Of a DNA stretch of 26,098 bases, positions 8,404 to 15,859 are shown piece after piece (the first letter of the stretch is position 1; every line of letters begins with the position of its first letter). The stretch lies in contig JAFGSL010000129.1 of NCBI GenBank assembly GCA_016934645.1, forward strand, positions 1 through 26,098. The letters are read 5' to 3'. This DNA comes from Anaerolineae bacterium. Its GTDB lineage: Bacteria; Chloroflexota; Anaerolineae; B4-G1; SLSP01. Made by a program: the position numbers and the translations under genes. The notes beneath the pieces are model-generated. The model searched no databases, was not told the origin of the DNA, and saw only the letters and a program-made list of their open reading frames with translations.

Positions 8404-10737
8404 TCAAGGTGTACCCTCAAGGGTGAGGAGCAACTTCAGTGTTACCCCGTCGCGCGCGCTTATGCGCACACGTACCCCTTGTTGTGCGTCGAAGGCTTGA
8501 TGAGCCGTTTCGCCTGTCAGGATGATGTGTAGCTGTGAATCCTCTGCTTCTGCAGTCGGATAGTCTATCCACGTCTGCTCGTCCCAATTCCACAACGAGA
8601 TTTCGGTGATTGCTGTGAATGGATCGCTTGCACCGGCTTCAGGAGCAGAATGCAAACCCACGATCAACGTCTCGATCTCCCGGATTTGTATGTAGACAGG
8701 TAGAGCGTAGTGCAGCGTCGCGCCGGGTACGTAGACATAGAGGATGTTTCTCGAGGTGTCGATCCAGCCGTTCTCGATTTCGTTCGTCGCAGCTTCTAGC
8801 GCTACCGTAAGTTTCCCCGGCGGTTGCGTGGGACACGGGATCGAGTAGCTCATACAGCTTTCCTGGTGATGGACGCCGCTCAATCCCTGCGCCGGAAAGG
8901 GGACGCCATCCATAAGGCCGGTCAGGTAACAGGCCGACGCGGGGGGTGTGCTGTAGATCGAGGGTGTCGATGGATAGATAGCGTATGGAGCGTAATAGCT
9001 CGCCGCCCCGCAAAAGCTGGTGCTGTACCCGTTGCTGTATCCGTAAACCGAATAGGTTGCGCTGATCGGTCTGGACACGGTCACGGATGTGCCCTGAGGG
9101 ATGATTTCGGTGAGCGTGATGCCATAAGAAGCGTTGCCCATCAGCAGCGCGACGTCGTGCAGTGCTGCTTCGCTCCACACTTCCCCGGTGAGGTGGAGTG
9201 TGCCATCCTTCCGCGGCGTGAGATTCAGGTCTGCTGCGATGTCTGGACTATCGTACAGCCCTTCTGCAGCCCACGTGATGACGCCGAGCGGGTTGTGCGT
9301 CTGGAGCGTCACTCCGGTATCCGTCCCCCGCATTTCAGCCGGAAACGGATCGCCCATGTCGTACCAGGAATCGAGGCGATAGCTGCCAAACAAAGGGCGT
9401 TGAATGCCACTTGCATCCCATGTCAGGCGGCGGATGCGCGGTGCGTAGATTGCTGTTCCTTGTACAACCCGTGCCGGAAGCGCTGCATCGGGCACGAAAA
9501 CCATAGCGACTTCATGGACCAGCGGGAAGGTTTGGGAGAAGGCACTGCTAAGCCCGAGCGCCAGGATGACAATCGCGCCACAGATCCACGCAGGGATAAA
9601 GACCCACGCCAGAACGGGACGCTTCAGCCGCCGCACCAGCAACAATGTCCCCGGTCCCATCAAAAAGATATACAGAGGAAAGAGCAGCAGCCACGGCCAA
9701 AATTCCGGCATCATTTTGAACGGAATCCCGAATAGCAGGGAGATGTTCGGGTTGCTGGAGGAGAGTGACTGGGAGGATGCCTGGTCGCTGCCCATCGCAC
9801 TGACGGCGGGAAGCGGATCGTCGGTCCAGAGCTGCGGCAGCCAGGCGGCCCCAGCGGGATGTGCCATATCCCACCCGACGATGTCTACCTGCCCTTTACC
9901 GACGGTCTGGTGCACCGCGACGATGTCTCCCTCTGCCGTTGCCAGCAGCGCCGCGCCAGTGCTTGGCGTCAACGCGACTGCTGCTACATCGTAGAGCGTT
10001 GCCCCTTCCACGACGATGGATGCGAACTGGCGCACATTCCCTGGCGTCGCGATGCGCAGCGCTTCTGGCAGATGTGTCAACGTTTGCTGGAGCGCTGCTC
10101 CCCCGCCGACGATGCAGTGCCCACCTGCGGCGACCCAGGCCAGCAGCGCCTCTTGCTGCGCGGCAGTCAGGTCGGCAGTGGAAATCCCGTTGAGCAGCAG
10201 CACGTCGATGACGTCCCAGGCCATTGGTGTTTCGGGCAGGCTGGTGAGATCCGGCAGCCAGATGAGCGCATCTGATTCGGCAAGCTGTCCGCGCACGAAC
10301 GCGTCACGGGTATCGGCTATCGCGATGATGCGGCCCGTTTCGTCAACTCCACGGATAGGGATGCGCGTTTCCTGGCGCGTGCCCCCGTCGTCTTGCAAGG
10401 AGATCGTCGGCATAGTGCTGTTGCCGACAAAGAGTGGGAGCCGGTACTGTTTGTACGAATGGGCTGGCAGTTCGAGCGCCTGGCGGTACGTGACCTGGTT
10501 CAGCTTGTCGTGGATGACGAGGTCACCGCGCCAATCTGCGCCTTCGTTGCGCAGTATCGCGCGCGCCTCCGTCCACCAACTATGACGCACGTAGCCTTCC
10601 CACGCGGGTATAACTTCCAGCGTAAGTATCTCATCTGGCGTCTGCGCTTGCGCCGATGAACCACCGAGTATAAGTAGCGCGCAAAGGATACTCAGGAGTG
10701 CGAGTCTTAAGCGTTTAGTCCAGAGTCCAAAGTCCAA
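8404..10737 (-). CDS. Large membrane protein with GATase-like domain
   Basis: This 777-residue membrane protein has unknown function. A signal peptide (about 10-32, ending AQAQ) is followed by a beta-rich extracytoplasmic part. A Rossmann-like, class I glutamine-amidotransferase-like segment (about 175-310; DVLLLNG, LLAWVAAGGHCIVGGG, GKGQVDIVG) lacks a recognisable catalytic triad. Two membrane helices (about 344-366 and 373-398) flank a short basic loop, LVRRLKRP. The MGPGTLLLVRRLKRP-LAWVFIP block is typical of a conserved family of bacterial envelope proteins without known activity. The C-terminal half is again beta-rich and includes a Tyr/Ser-rich stretch with several Cys (about 560-605). 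The start is TTG at 10737, in a heptamer repeat; a TAG lies two codons upstream in frame, so no earlier start exists. It sits between an rRNA methyltransferase and a Nudix gene with short gaps. Confidence 0.8.
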   Translation of the reverse strand: MDFGLWTKRLRLALLSILCALLILGGSSAQAQTPDEILTLEVIPAWEGYVRHSWWTEARAILRNEGADWRGDLVIHDKLNQVTYRQALELPAHSYKQYRLPLFVGNSTMPTISLQDDGGTRQETRIPIRGVDETGRIIAIADTRDAFVRGQLAESDALIWLPDLTSLPETPMAWDVIDVLLLNGISTADLTAAQQEALLAWVAAGGHCIVGGGAALQQTLTHLPEALRIATPGNVRQFASIVVEGATLYDVAAVALTPSTGAALLATAEGDIVAVHQTVGKGQVDIVGWDMAHPAGAAWLPQLWTDDPLPAVSAMGSDQASSQSLSSSNPNISLLFGIPFKMMPEFWPWLLLFPLYIFLMGPGTLLLVRRLKRPVLAWVFIPAWICGAIVILALGLSSAFSQTFPLVHEVAMVFVPDAALPARVVQGTAIYAPRIRRLTWDASGIQRPLFGSYRLDSWYDMGDPFPAEMRGTDTGVTLQTHNPLGVITWAAEGLYDSPDIAADLNLTPRKDGTLHLTGEVWSEAALHDVALLMGNASYGITLTEIIPQGTSVTVSRPISATYSVYGYSNGYSTSFCGAASYYAPYAIYPSTPSIYSTPPASACYLTGLMDGVPFPAQGLSGVHHQESCMSYSIPCPTQPPGKLTVALEAATNEIENGWIDTSRNILYVYVPGATLHYALPVYIQIREIETLIVGLHSAPEAGASDPFTAITEISLWNWDEQTWIDYPTAEAEDSQLHIILTGETAHQAFDAQQGVRVRISARDGVTLKLLLTLEGTP

Positions 10738-10779
10738 GGTCTAAAGTCCAAAATCCGAAATCTAAAATCAAAAATCAGC
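10717..10779. repeat. Nine degenerate tandem heptamers (RRTCYRA type)
   Basis: Reading the + strand gives nine consecutive 7-mers: AGTCCAG, AGTCCAA, AGTCCAA, GGTCTAA, AGTCCAA, AATCCGA, AATCTAA, AATCAAA and AATCAGC. The array spans the border between two minus-strand genes. It contains the TGA stop of the methyltransferase (10768-10770) and the TTG start of the membrane protein (10735-10737). It resembles the short tandemly repeated heptamers known from filamentous cyanobacteria and other bacteria (recalled, not searched). Confidence 0.9.
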
Positions 10780-12012
10780 TATCCGGCAGACAAGGCCTTT
10801 GAGGTATTCGCCTTCCGGAAAGGTGAGCGCAACCGGGTGATCGCTGCTCTGCGTCATCCGACCCACAATCTGCGCGTCACGTTTGACGTCCAACGCTGCG
10901 CCGAAGACGATTTTCTGAAACAGGTCGGCGGAAATAGCCCCGGAGCAGGAGAACGTGAAGAGCAGCCCGCCAGGATTGAGCAGTCGCATGGCCTGCATAT
11001 TGATGTCCTTGTAGCCACGGGCCGCACGTTTTACGTCTTTCTGCGTGAAGGCAAACTTGGGTGGATCGAGGATTACGATATCAAAGCGCGACCGTGTCGC
11101 GGTGCGCTTTTGGTTGTGCAACTCTCGCAGTACGGTGAAAGCATCGCCCTCGATGTCCTCAGTATCGGCCTCTTCAAATCCGTTGCGCGCAAGGTTCTCT
11201 CGACCCACGCGCAACGCCTCGGCGGAGGTGTCGACGTTGGTCACGGCAGATGCCCCGCCCGCCAGCGCGTAGACGGCAAACCCGCCGGTATACGCGAAGG
11301 TATTGAGCACGGTTGGCGCGTTGAAATGCGCCGCATTGAAATGCGCAACGGCTTCGCGTACCAAGGCGCGGTTGTCGCGTTGGTCCAGATAGAAGCCGGT
11401 TTTATGCCCCTGGCGCACGTCCACGCCGAAGCGCAACCCGTTCTCCAAAATCTCGACAGTCTCTGGTGACTCTGCACCGTAGAGCAGGCCCTCGCGTTGG
11501 GTCAGCCGCTCCTTCTCACGCACATCGACGTCGCTGCGCTCATAGAGGGTGATGGGATGGAGGCCTGTCACCAGCAGGTCGTTGAACAGCTCGCGACGGG
11601 CATCCACACCGGCGGAGAGATACTGGACGACGATGACATCCCCGTAGCGGTCCACGACCAATCCCGGGATGCCATCGGACTCGGCATTAACGAGGCGGCA
11701 AGCGGTGGTGGTTCCATCCGCAAGCCCTGGCTGCCGCGCGGCAATGGCCCGTTCCAGGCGCGCGCGCCAGAAGTCCGCCGTGTCAGGAACAAAATCCTCA
11801 TCCCAGGCAAACATCCGCACGCGAATCTGCGAAGCGGCACTGTAGTGTCCCCAGGCGAGAAATTCGCCTTCCGCACTGTGGACGGCGACCAGCGCGCCGG
11901 GTGACGGTGCTCCCTCAACGCGCCGGATAGCCCCGGAGAACAGCCAGGGATGCCGCCGCCGCACCGAAACGTCGCGTCGTGGGGCCAGGATTACACGCGG
12001 GTACTCGCTCAT
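10768..12012 (-). CDS. Class I rRNA large subunit methyltransferase (RlmI-like)
   Basis: This 414-residue protein resembles the RlmI family, SAM-dependent enzymes that make 5-methylcytosine in 23S rRNA. An N-terminal PUA-like domain (HPWLFSGAI, residues about 1-80) is followed by a linker domain with GLVVDRYGD and a Rossmann methyltransferase core: motif I VLNTFAYTGGFAV, the NVDTS ribose-binding strand, ILDPPKF, and a late FSCSG with the likely catalytic Cys. The ATG at 12012 was chosen over an upstream GTG at 12078 because a good promoter ends 7 nt before it; no Shine-Dalgarno is present, so the mRNA is probably leaderless. The last codons and the stop lie in a heptamer repeat. It heads a probable three-gene minus-strand operon. 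The exact modified nucleotide is inferred. Confidence 0.92.
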   Translation of the reverse strand: MSEYPRVILAPRRDVSVRRRHPWLFSGAIRRVEGAPSPGALVAVHSAEGEFLAWGHYSAASQIRVRMFAWDEDFVPDTADFWRARLERAIAARQPGLADGTTTACRLVNAESDGIPGLVVDRYGDVIVVQYLSAGVDARRELFNDLLVTGLHPITLYERSDVDVREKERLTQREGLLYGAESPETVEILENGLRFGVDVRQGHKTGFYLDQRDNRALVREAVAHFNAAHFNAPTVLNTFAYTGGFAVYALAGGASAVTNVDTSAEALRVGRENLARNGFEEADTEDIEGDAFTVLRELHNQKRTATRSRFDIVILDPPKFAFTQKDVKRAARGYKDINMQAMRLLNPGGLLFTFSCSGAISADLFQKIVFGAALDVKRDAQIVGRMTQSSDHPVALTFPEGEYLKGLVCRIADF

Positions 12013-12019
12013 AAGACAG

Positions 12020-12047
12020 ATTGTAGCAGGAATGGAGGTATCGTCAA
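12020..12047 (-). promoter_or_regulatory. Promoter of the RlmI-like gene, predicted leaderless
   Basis: On the minus strand, TTGACG (12047-12042) and TACAAT (12025-12020) are 16 bp apart. The -10 box ends 7 nt before the ATG at 12012, which puts the transcription start at or next to the A of the start codon and leaves no room for a ribosome-binding site. Confidence 0.7.
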
Positions 12048-12089
12048 AGGCAGGCGACGCGATCTCAGTTCTTATCACTCTCGCTCCGA

Positions 12090-12107
12090 GGGGATCGGCA
12101 GATCCCC
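12090..12107. repeat. GGGGATC-N4-GATCCCC palindrome, copy 1
   Basis: GGGGATCGGCAGATCCCC is an 18-bp palindrome with 7-bp arms and a 4-nt centre. It differs by one base from the copy at 17711-17728. It lies in the divergent gap (12013-12302) between the RlmI-like gene and the URO-D-like gene; nothing else coding is visible in that gap. Confidence 0.8.
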
Positions 12108-12146
12108 GTTTGGCGCAAGGAAACTCCTAGCATACGCGGATTTGGT

Positions 12147-12163
12147 CGGATGCTGCGCATCCG
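12147..12163. repeat. GC-rich inverted repeat in divergent intergenic region
   Basis: CGGATGC-TGC-GCATCCG is a perfect 7-bp inverted repeat with a 3-nt loop. It lies in the divergent gap upstream of the URO-D-like gene. There is no T run, so it is not a canonical terminator; its role is unknown. Confidence 0.6.
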
Positions 12164-12290
12164 CGTCCGCTTTAAGCAAAAACAAGGAAGTGTGATGAGA
12201 ATGGTAAAGTCCTGGACGCGATCCGGATGACCTTTATTACATACAATCATGGTGTACAATGTGTTTTCATTGCACTTGTTGGACCGTCAT

Positions 12291-12295
12291 GGAGG
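12291..12295 (+). promoter_or_regulatory. Ribosome-binding site deciding the start at 12303
   Basis: GGAGG lies 7 nt before the ATG at 12303. An in-frame ATG at 12249 would have no ribosome-binding site and would add 18 unlikely residues. Two TACAAT hexamers (12242-12247 and 12255-12260) are possible -10 boxes, but neither has a good -35 partner. Confidence 0.75.
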
Positions 12296-12302
12296 AATAT
12301 GT

Positions 12303-13436
12303 ATGACTAGGAAATTGAAGTGGATGACCCATGCCGACCTGGCGATCAAAAAGACACCCACGGTCTCCCGCGGGGAGTACCTGGACCACATGACGTTCCG
12401 CCGTAACGAACGTCCCTTGTTTACGGAAATCTTCGGGCCGATTGTGGGGCTGAAGGAAGAATGGCTGGCGCAGGGCGCAACGCCGGAAGAATTGGACTTC
12501 TCCGCTTTCCGTTATCGCTGCGAGGCGCGGGGGGGCGTGCCGGTGAACACGGGCCGGCTCGGTGGCTTCACGCCTGAGGTGCTGGAAGAGACGGATGCCG
12601 TCATCATCTCGCGGGACGAGTACGGGCGGACGATGAAACTCAACAAGGGCGTGGCGACGCTTCCGCTGCCGCTCGATCACCCGGTCAAGACGATGGATGA
12701 CTGGCTGAAGGTTAAGCCGTGGTACGAATTCTCGGAGGCGCGTTTCGGCGCGGGCTGGGAGCGCGTGGCCCGCGCGCACCTGGCAGCGGGGCGCGTGGTC
12801 ACGGTCTCGATCCCCGGCGGTTTCGACGAGCCGCGCCAGTTGATGGGCGAAGCGGCGCTGTGCATGGTCTACTACGACGATCCCGAACTGATCCACGATA
12901 TGCTCACGACGATGGGCGAGACGGCGTTCCGCGTCCTGGAGCGCGTGTCGGCGGCGGTGCAGGTGGACATGCTCTTCGTCCACGAGGACATGGCGGGGAA
13001 GTCCGGGCCGCTGGTTGGGCCGAAGCAGGTGCGCGACTTCATCGCGCCGTACTACCGCCGCGTGTGGGATATGCTGGTCGAGCGTGGCGTGCGACTGTTC
13101 GATCAGGACAGCGACGGCAATATGGACTCGGTGATTCCGGCATTCCTCGAGGCCGGCGTCAACTGTATGCACCCGATGGAACCCGCCGCCGGGATGGACA
13201 TCGTCAAAATCCGCAAGCAGTATGGGACACGGTTGGCTTTCTACGGCGGCCTCGACAAGCACGTGATTCGCCGCAGCAAGGAAGAAATCGAGGCCGAACT
13301 GGCGTACAAAATCCCACCGATGGTGGCGACGGGCGGCTGTGTTCTCGCCCTCGATCACCGCATCCCGAATGGGACGCCGCTGGAGAATTACAAGTTCTAC
13401 GTGGAGAAGGTGTGGGAGATGATTGGGGGGCGGTAG
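12303..13436 (+). CDS. URO-D superfamily protein, DxDGN/DH type
   Basis: This 377-residue soluble protein has the overall pattern of the uroporphyrinogen decarboxylase/MtaA superfamily: a TIM-barrel with FVHEDMAGKSGPLVGP, a central strand followed by D-S-D-G-N (269-273), YGGLDKHVI, and a C-terminal VLALDH-IPNGTPLENYKFY. In methylcobamide:CoM methyltransferases (MtaA type) the corresponding positions hold the His-x-Cys and Cys zinc ligands. Here they are Asp269/Asp271 and Asp351-His352, so neither zinc-thiol chemistry nor true HemE activity is expected. No corrinoid protein or heme gene is nearby. A second family member lies at 17808-18929. The stop TAG is inside a GTAGAC heptamer. Its function is unknown; such proteins are often numerous in Chloroflexota and may act in demethylation or decarboxylation (inference). 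Confidence 0.85.
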   Translation: MTRKLKWMTHADLAIKKTPTVSRGEYLDHMTFRRNERPLFTEIFGPIVGLKEEWLAQGATPEELDFSAFRYRCEARGGVPVNTGRLGGFTPEVLEETDAVIISRDEYGRTMKLNKGVATLPLPLDHPVKTMDDWLKVKPWYEFSEARFGAGWERVARAHLAAGRVVTVSIPGGFDEPRQLMGEAALCMVYYDDPELIHDMLTTMGETAFRVLERVSAAVQVDMLFVHEDMAGKSGPLVGPKQVRDFIAPYYRRVWDMLVERGVRLFDQDSDGNMDSVIPAFLEAGVNCMHPMEPAAGMDIVKIRKQYGTRLAFYGGLDKHVIRRSKEEIEAELAYKIPPMVATGGCVLALDHRIPNGTPLENYKFYVEKVWEMIGGR

Positions 13437-13453
13437 ACCGTAGACTGTAGACA
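13433..13453. repeat. Three GTAGACN heptamers at a convergent junction
   Basis: GTAGACC, GTAGACT and GTAGACA follow one another without gaps. The first contains the TAG stop of the URO-D-like gene (13434-13436). On the minus strand the units read TGTCTAC, AGTCTAC and GGTCTAC, close to GGTCTAA and AGTCCAA in the array at 10717-10779, so both probably belong to one heptamer family. Confidence 0.8.
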
Positions 13454-13454
13454 G

Positions 13455-13850
13455 GGTGGGGGTACTGGGTAAAGCCTAGTGCCACCAGTTCAGATATGGT
13501 ATGCAACTGTTGATCTGCTGTTACTAATGTCGCCGCGTATTCTAGTGCTGTGGCAGCGATGATGGCATCGGGGAGTTTGATCCGATATTGTTGTCGTATT
13601 CGCACGATGGTCTGCAGGAAGGTTTGGCGTAAGGCGTTAGGCCAATGACGTTGACCCGTTGGGCAAAATGCCGGAAGTACTCTGCGTCGTTATCGGAGAG
13701 CGCCGGAAATGTCAGAAATTCCAGTTGCGTGATGATTGAAATCCCTACCCACTCAGCATTCGATAACCGTTGTGCTAATCCTGTGTGGCCCTGCAACAAA
13801 GCGACCACCGCATTCGTGTCCAGTAGATAGCGGTCTAATTTACCATTCAT
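13455..13850 (-). pseudogene. VapC-type PIN-domain toxin, frameshifted
   Basis: The N-terminal half, starting at 13850, has the PIN hallmarks LLDTNAVVALL (Asp11) and ITQLEFLTF. After GLT (residues 70-72, near 13632-13642) the homology continues only in another frame as ALRQTFLQTIV, QQYRIKLPDAIIAATAL and TLVTADQQL, which hold the remaining acidic active-site residues. Adding one base near 13636 would rejoin the halves, so this is a 1-nt deletion or a sequence error. The in-frame continuation instead stops 27 residues after the break. The native C-terminus is also unclear: the second frame reads through the GTAGAC repeat into the antisense of the URO-D-like gene. VapC toxins are ribonucleases; this copy is probably inactive. 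It overlaps the antitoxin gene by 11 nt. Confidence 0.8.
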
Positions 13851-14067
13851 CGCGCAATTGCCTCTGGGTAGCTACGGCGTCTCCATGCCATGACAGTTTC
13901 CCGGCTAAGTTAGAAAAATCATAATGTCCGGATGGTACTTTGGCACGATCCGCTTGTTTTTGATGTTTTAAAAAACGTGCAAAGGTTAGCACCTGCTCCA
14001 ACATAGCCGGTGACATGTTTTCTAGTTCGCGCAGCACTTGTTGGGAATCGGCCCTCGACAACCCCAT
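13840..14067 (-). CDS. VapB/DUF2281-type antitoxin
   Basis: This 75-residue protein has a short N-terminal helical region (SPAMLEQVLTFARFLKHQK) and a C-terminal tail rich in aromatic and charged residues (DFSNLAGKLSWHGD). The pattern is that of DUF2281/VapB-like antitoxins, whose tail binds the partner PIN toxin. The ATG at 14067 is 5 nt after AGGAGG; a GTG at 14073 overlaps that site and is unlikely. The stop overlaps the start of the PIN toxin by 11 nt, the usual order for such pairs. With the toxin frameshifted, the antitoxin may now be an orphan. On the minus strand TATACT about 50 nt upstream could be a -10 box, but no convincing -35 was found. Confidence 0.75.
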   Translation of the reverse strand: MGLSRADSQQVLRELENMSPAMLEQVLTFARFLKHQKQADRAKVPSGHYDFSNLAGKLSWHGDAVATQRQLRDEW

Positions 14068-14072
14068 AGCCA

Positions 14073-14078
14073 CCTCCT
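14073..14078 (-). promoter_or_regulatory. Ribosome-binding site of the antitoxin
   Basis: AGGAGG on the minus strand is 5 nt before the ATG at 14067 and overlaps the alternative GTG, which decides the start. Confidence 0.75.
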
Positions 14079-14175
14079 GTTTGTCACTTTCCCAATTTCC
14101 ATTTAACCATAGTATAGCGCAAAATGCTGAAGGTTGTATGGCGGGTTCTCATTTCCTGCTTATCGCGTAAAATGA

Positions 14176-14191
14176 ACGCTAAATTTAGCGT
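14176..14191. promoter_or_regulatory. Perfect 16-bp palindrome, likely operator of the GH32 gene
   Basis: ACGCTAAA/TTTAGCGT is a perfect palindrome 24 nt before the GH32 start codon. It lies between two candidate -10 boxes, TAAAAT (14168-14173) and TATATT (14194-14199), so it would overlap the start site or the promoter core. The position fits a repressor operator; the binding protein is unknown. The half-site ACGCT also occurs at 211-221. Confidence 0.65.
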
Positions 14192-14215
14192 CATATATTT
14201 TCCGGAGGATAATGC

Positions 14216-15859
14216 ATGGCAGAAAAGACAATGTTTGTAGAACACCGCTATCTCAACCTGCCGGTAAAGAATGCTGCAGAGAAGCGCGTGCTGCGCTTTG
14301 TAGTGGATGGAGAAGAGGTCTATCGCTTCGACATTGAATTGGCCGAGGGGGACGCCGATTTCTGGGGCTACGCGGACCTCGCGCCGTTTCATGGGACGCG
14401 GCTGACGGTGGCGGCGGAGGGGGTGGGTGCCGGCGCGTTGGCGGCGCTCGTCCAGAGCGACGTGCCGGTAGGCCTGGGCGACCTTTACCATGAGAAGTAT
14501 CGCCCGCAATTTCACTTCACCTCGCGGCGCGGCTGGCTCAACGATCCGAACGGGCTGGTGTTTTACCAGGGAGTGTACCATCTCTTCTACCAGCACAACC
14601 CCTACGGCTGGGGCTGGGGCAATATGCATTGGGGGCACGCCGTTAGCCACGATCTGGTCCATTGGGAGGAAGTGGGAGACGCGCTCTATCCCGATCACCT
14701 GGGAACGATGTTCTCTGGTTCCGCCGTGGTCGATTGGCAGAACACGACCGGTTTCCAGGATGGCGACGATCCGCCGCTGGTCTGCATCTACACGGCTGCG
14801 GGCGAACCGTATACGCAAGGCCTTGCCTACAGCGTCGATGGCGGCGAGACGTGGCTGAAATACGCGGACAACCCTGTGCTCGGGCACGTTGCTGGGCATA
14901 ACCGCGACCCAAAGGTTATCTGGCATGAACCGAGTGCGCAATGGGTGATGGCGCTGTATCTGGTAGACTACGACTACGCGTTGTTCAGCTCGCTTGACCT
15001 CAAGACGTGGCGTAAGCTGTGCGATGTCCATCTCGGCGACGCGACGGAGTGCCCCGATTTCTTCGAGTTGTCTGTGGATGGCGATCCGGCGAACAAGTGT
15101 TGGTTGTTCTGGGGAGCGAATGGTAATTACGTTCTTGGCAGCTTCGACGGTGCAACGTTCATCCCGGAAGGCGAGGTCCTCCACTACGCGAGAGGCGGCG
15201 ACAGCTATGCCGCGCAGACGTGGAGCGATACCCCGGATGGGCGATGCATCCAAATTGCGTGGCTGCGCGTCAACCTGCCGGGAATGCCGTTCAACCAGAT
15301 GATGGCCTTTCCCTGTGAATTGACGCTGCGAACAACGCCTGAGGGTATCCGTTTGTGCAGTTGGCCTGTGCGGGAGATCCAAAGGCTGTACGATTGGGGT
15401 GTCCATTGGGTGGATGAGACGCTAGAGCCGGGCGAGAAACTGATGGATGATGTTAGGGTCAGGGGAGACCGGTTCGATATCTATGCCGAGTTGGACCCCG
15501 GCGCGGCAACCGCACTCAACTTTGTGTTGCGTGGCATCTCTGTGACCTATAACGTGGCGCAGCAAACGTTGACGTGTGAGGGGCGCACCGTCTCCTTGCC
15601 CCTCCTGGATGACATGTTCCGTTTGCGCATCCTAATGGATCGCGCCTCGCTCGAAATCTTCGGAGCGGATGGCCTTATCGCGCTGCCCATCGGCGTCATC
15701 CCGTCCGATGGAGACCGCGCGTTGTGTTTTTATGTGGAAGGCGGCCCGACCGGGGAGTTCGCAGTTGGTTTGCACGCGCTAGATTCGGCGTGGGCAGGCG
15801 ACGAGCGGACAGATAAAGTGTGGGAAGATGGCGATGACAGAGACTGGGTCCCTTTCTAG
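14216..15859 (+). CDS. GH32 beta-fructosidase (levanase/sucrose hydrolase type)
   Basis: This 547-residue enzyme has all three GH32 catalytic motifs: WLNDPNG with nucleophile Asp110, RDPK with Asp231, and ECPDFF with acid/base Glu278. The propeller domain covers about 96-390 and a C-terminal beta-sandwich about 400-520. The first ~85 residues (YLNLPVKNAA, VYRFDIELAEGDADFWGY) look like the DUF4980-type beta domain found before the catalytic part of many levanases. No signal peptide is present, so the enzyme should be cytoplasmic and act on imported sucrose or short fructans. GGAGG is 7 nt before the ATG. The 3' end overlaps the EamA transporter by 32 nt, which suggests coupled expression. Exact specificity (levan, inulin, sucrose or sucrose-6-phosphate) cannot be assigned. 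Confidence 0.93.
   Translation: MAEKTMFVEHRYLNLPVKNAAEKRVLRFVVDGEEVYRFDIELAEGDADFWGYADLAPFHGTRLTVAAEGVGAGALAALVQSDVPVGLGDLYHEKYRPQFHFTSRRGWLNDPNGLVFYQGVYHLFYQHNPYGWGWGNMHWGHAVSHDLVHWEEVGDALYPDHLGTMFSGSAVVDWQNTTGFQDGDDPPLVCIYTAAGEPYTQGLAYSVDGGETWLKYADNPVLGHVAGHNRDPKVIWHEPSAQWVMALYLVDYDYALFSSLDLKTWRKLCDVHLGDATECPDFFELSVDGDPANKCWLFWGANGNYVLGSFDGATFIPEGEVLHYARGGDSYAAQTWSDTPDGRCIQIAWLRVNLPGMPFNQMMAFPCELTLRTTPEGIRLCSWPVREIQRLYDWGVHWVDETLEPGEKLMDDVRVRGDRFDIYAELDPGAATALNFVLRGISVTYNVAQQTLTCEGRTVSLPLLDDMFRLRILMDRASLEIFGADGLIALPIGVIPSDGDRALCFYVEGGPTGEFAVGLHALDSAWAGDERTDKVWEDGDDRDWVPF

Noticed and set aside
8824..9735. Forward open frame of 303 codons opposite the large membrane protein
   Set aside because: It has no hydrophobic or domain pattern, while the minus frame has a signal peptide and membrane helices.
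10717..10779. Heptamer array as a CRISPR
   Set aside because: Units are 7 bp and contiguous with no spacers, and no cas gene is present.
12267..13358. Antisense open frame of 363 codons opposite the URO-D-like gene
   Set aside because: It is rich in His/Arg/Val in the way expected for the reverse strand of a GC-rich gene; the + strand protein has clear family motifs.
12303..13436. True uroporphyrinogen decarboxylase (hemE)
   Set aside because: Sequence motifs differ from HemE, a second divergent copy is nearby, and no heme biosynthesis genes flank either.
14084..15406. Antisense open frame of 440 codons opposite the GH32 gene
   Set aside because: The catalytic motifs are on the + strand, and the antisense product has no recognisable domain.
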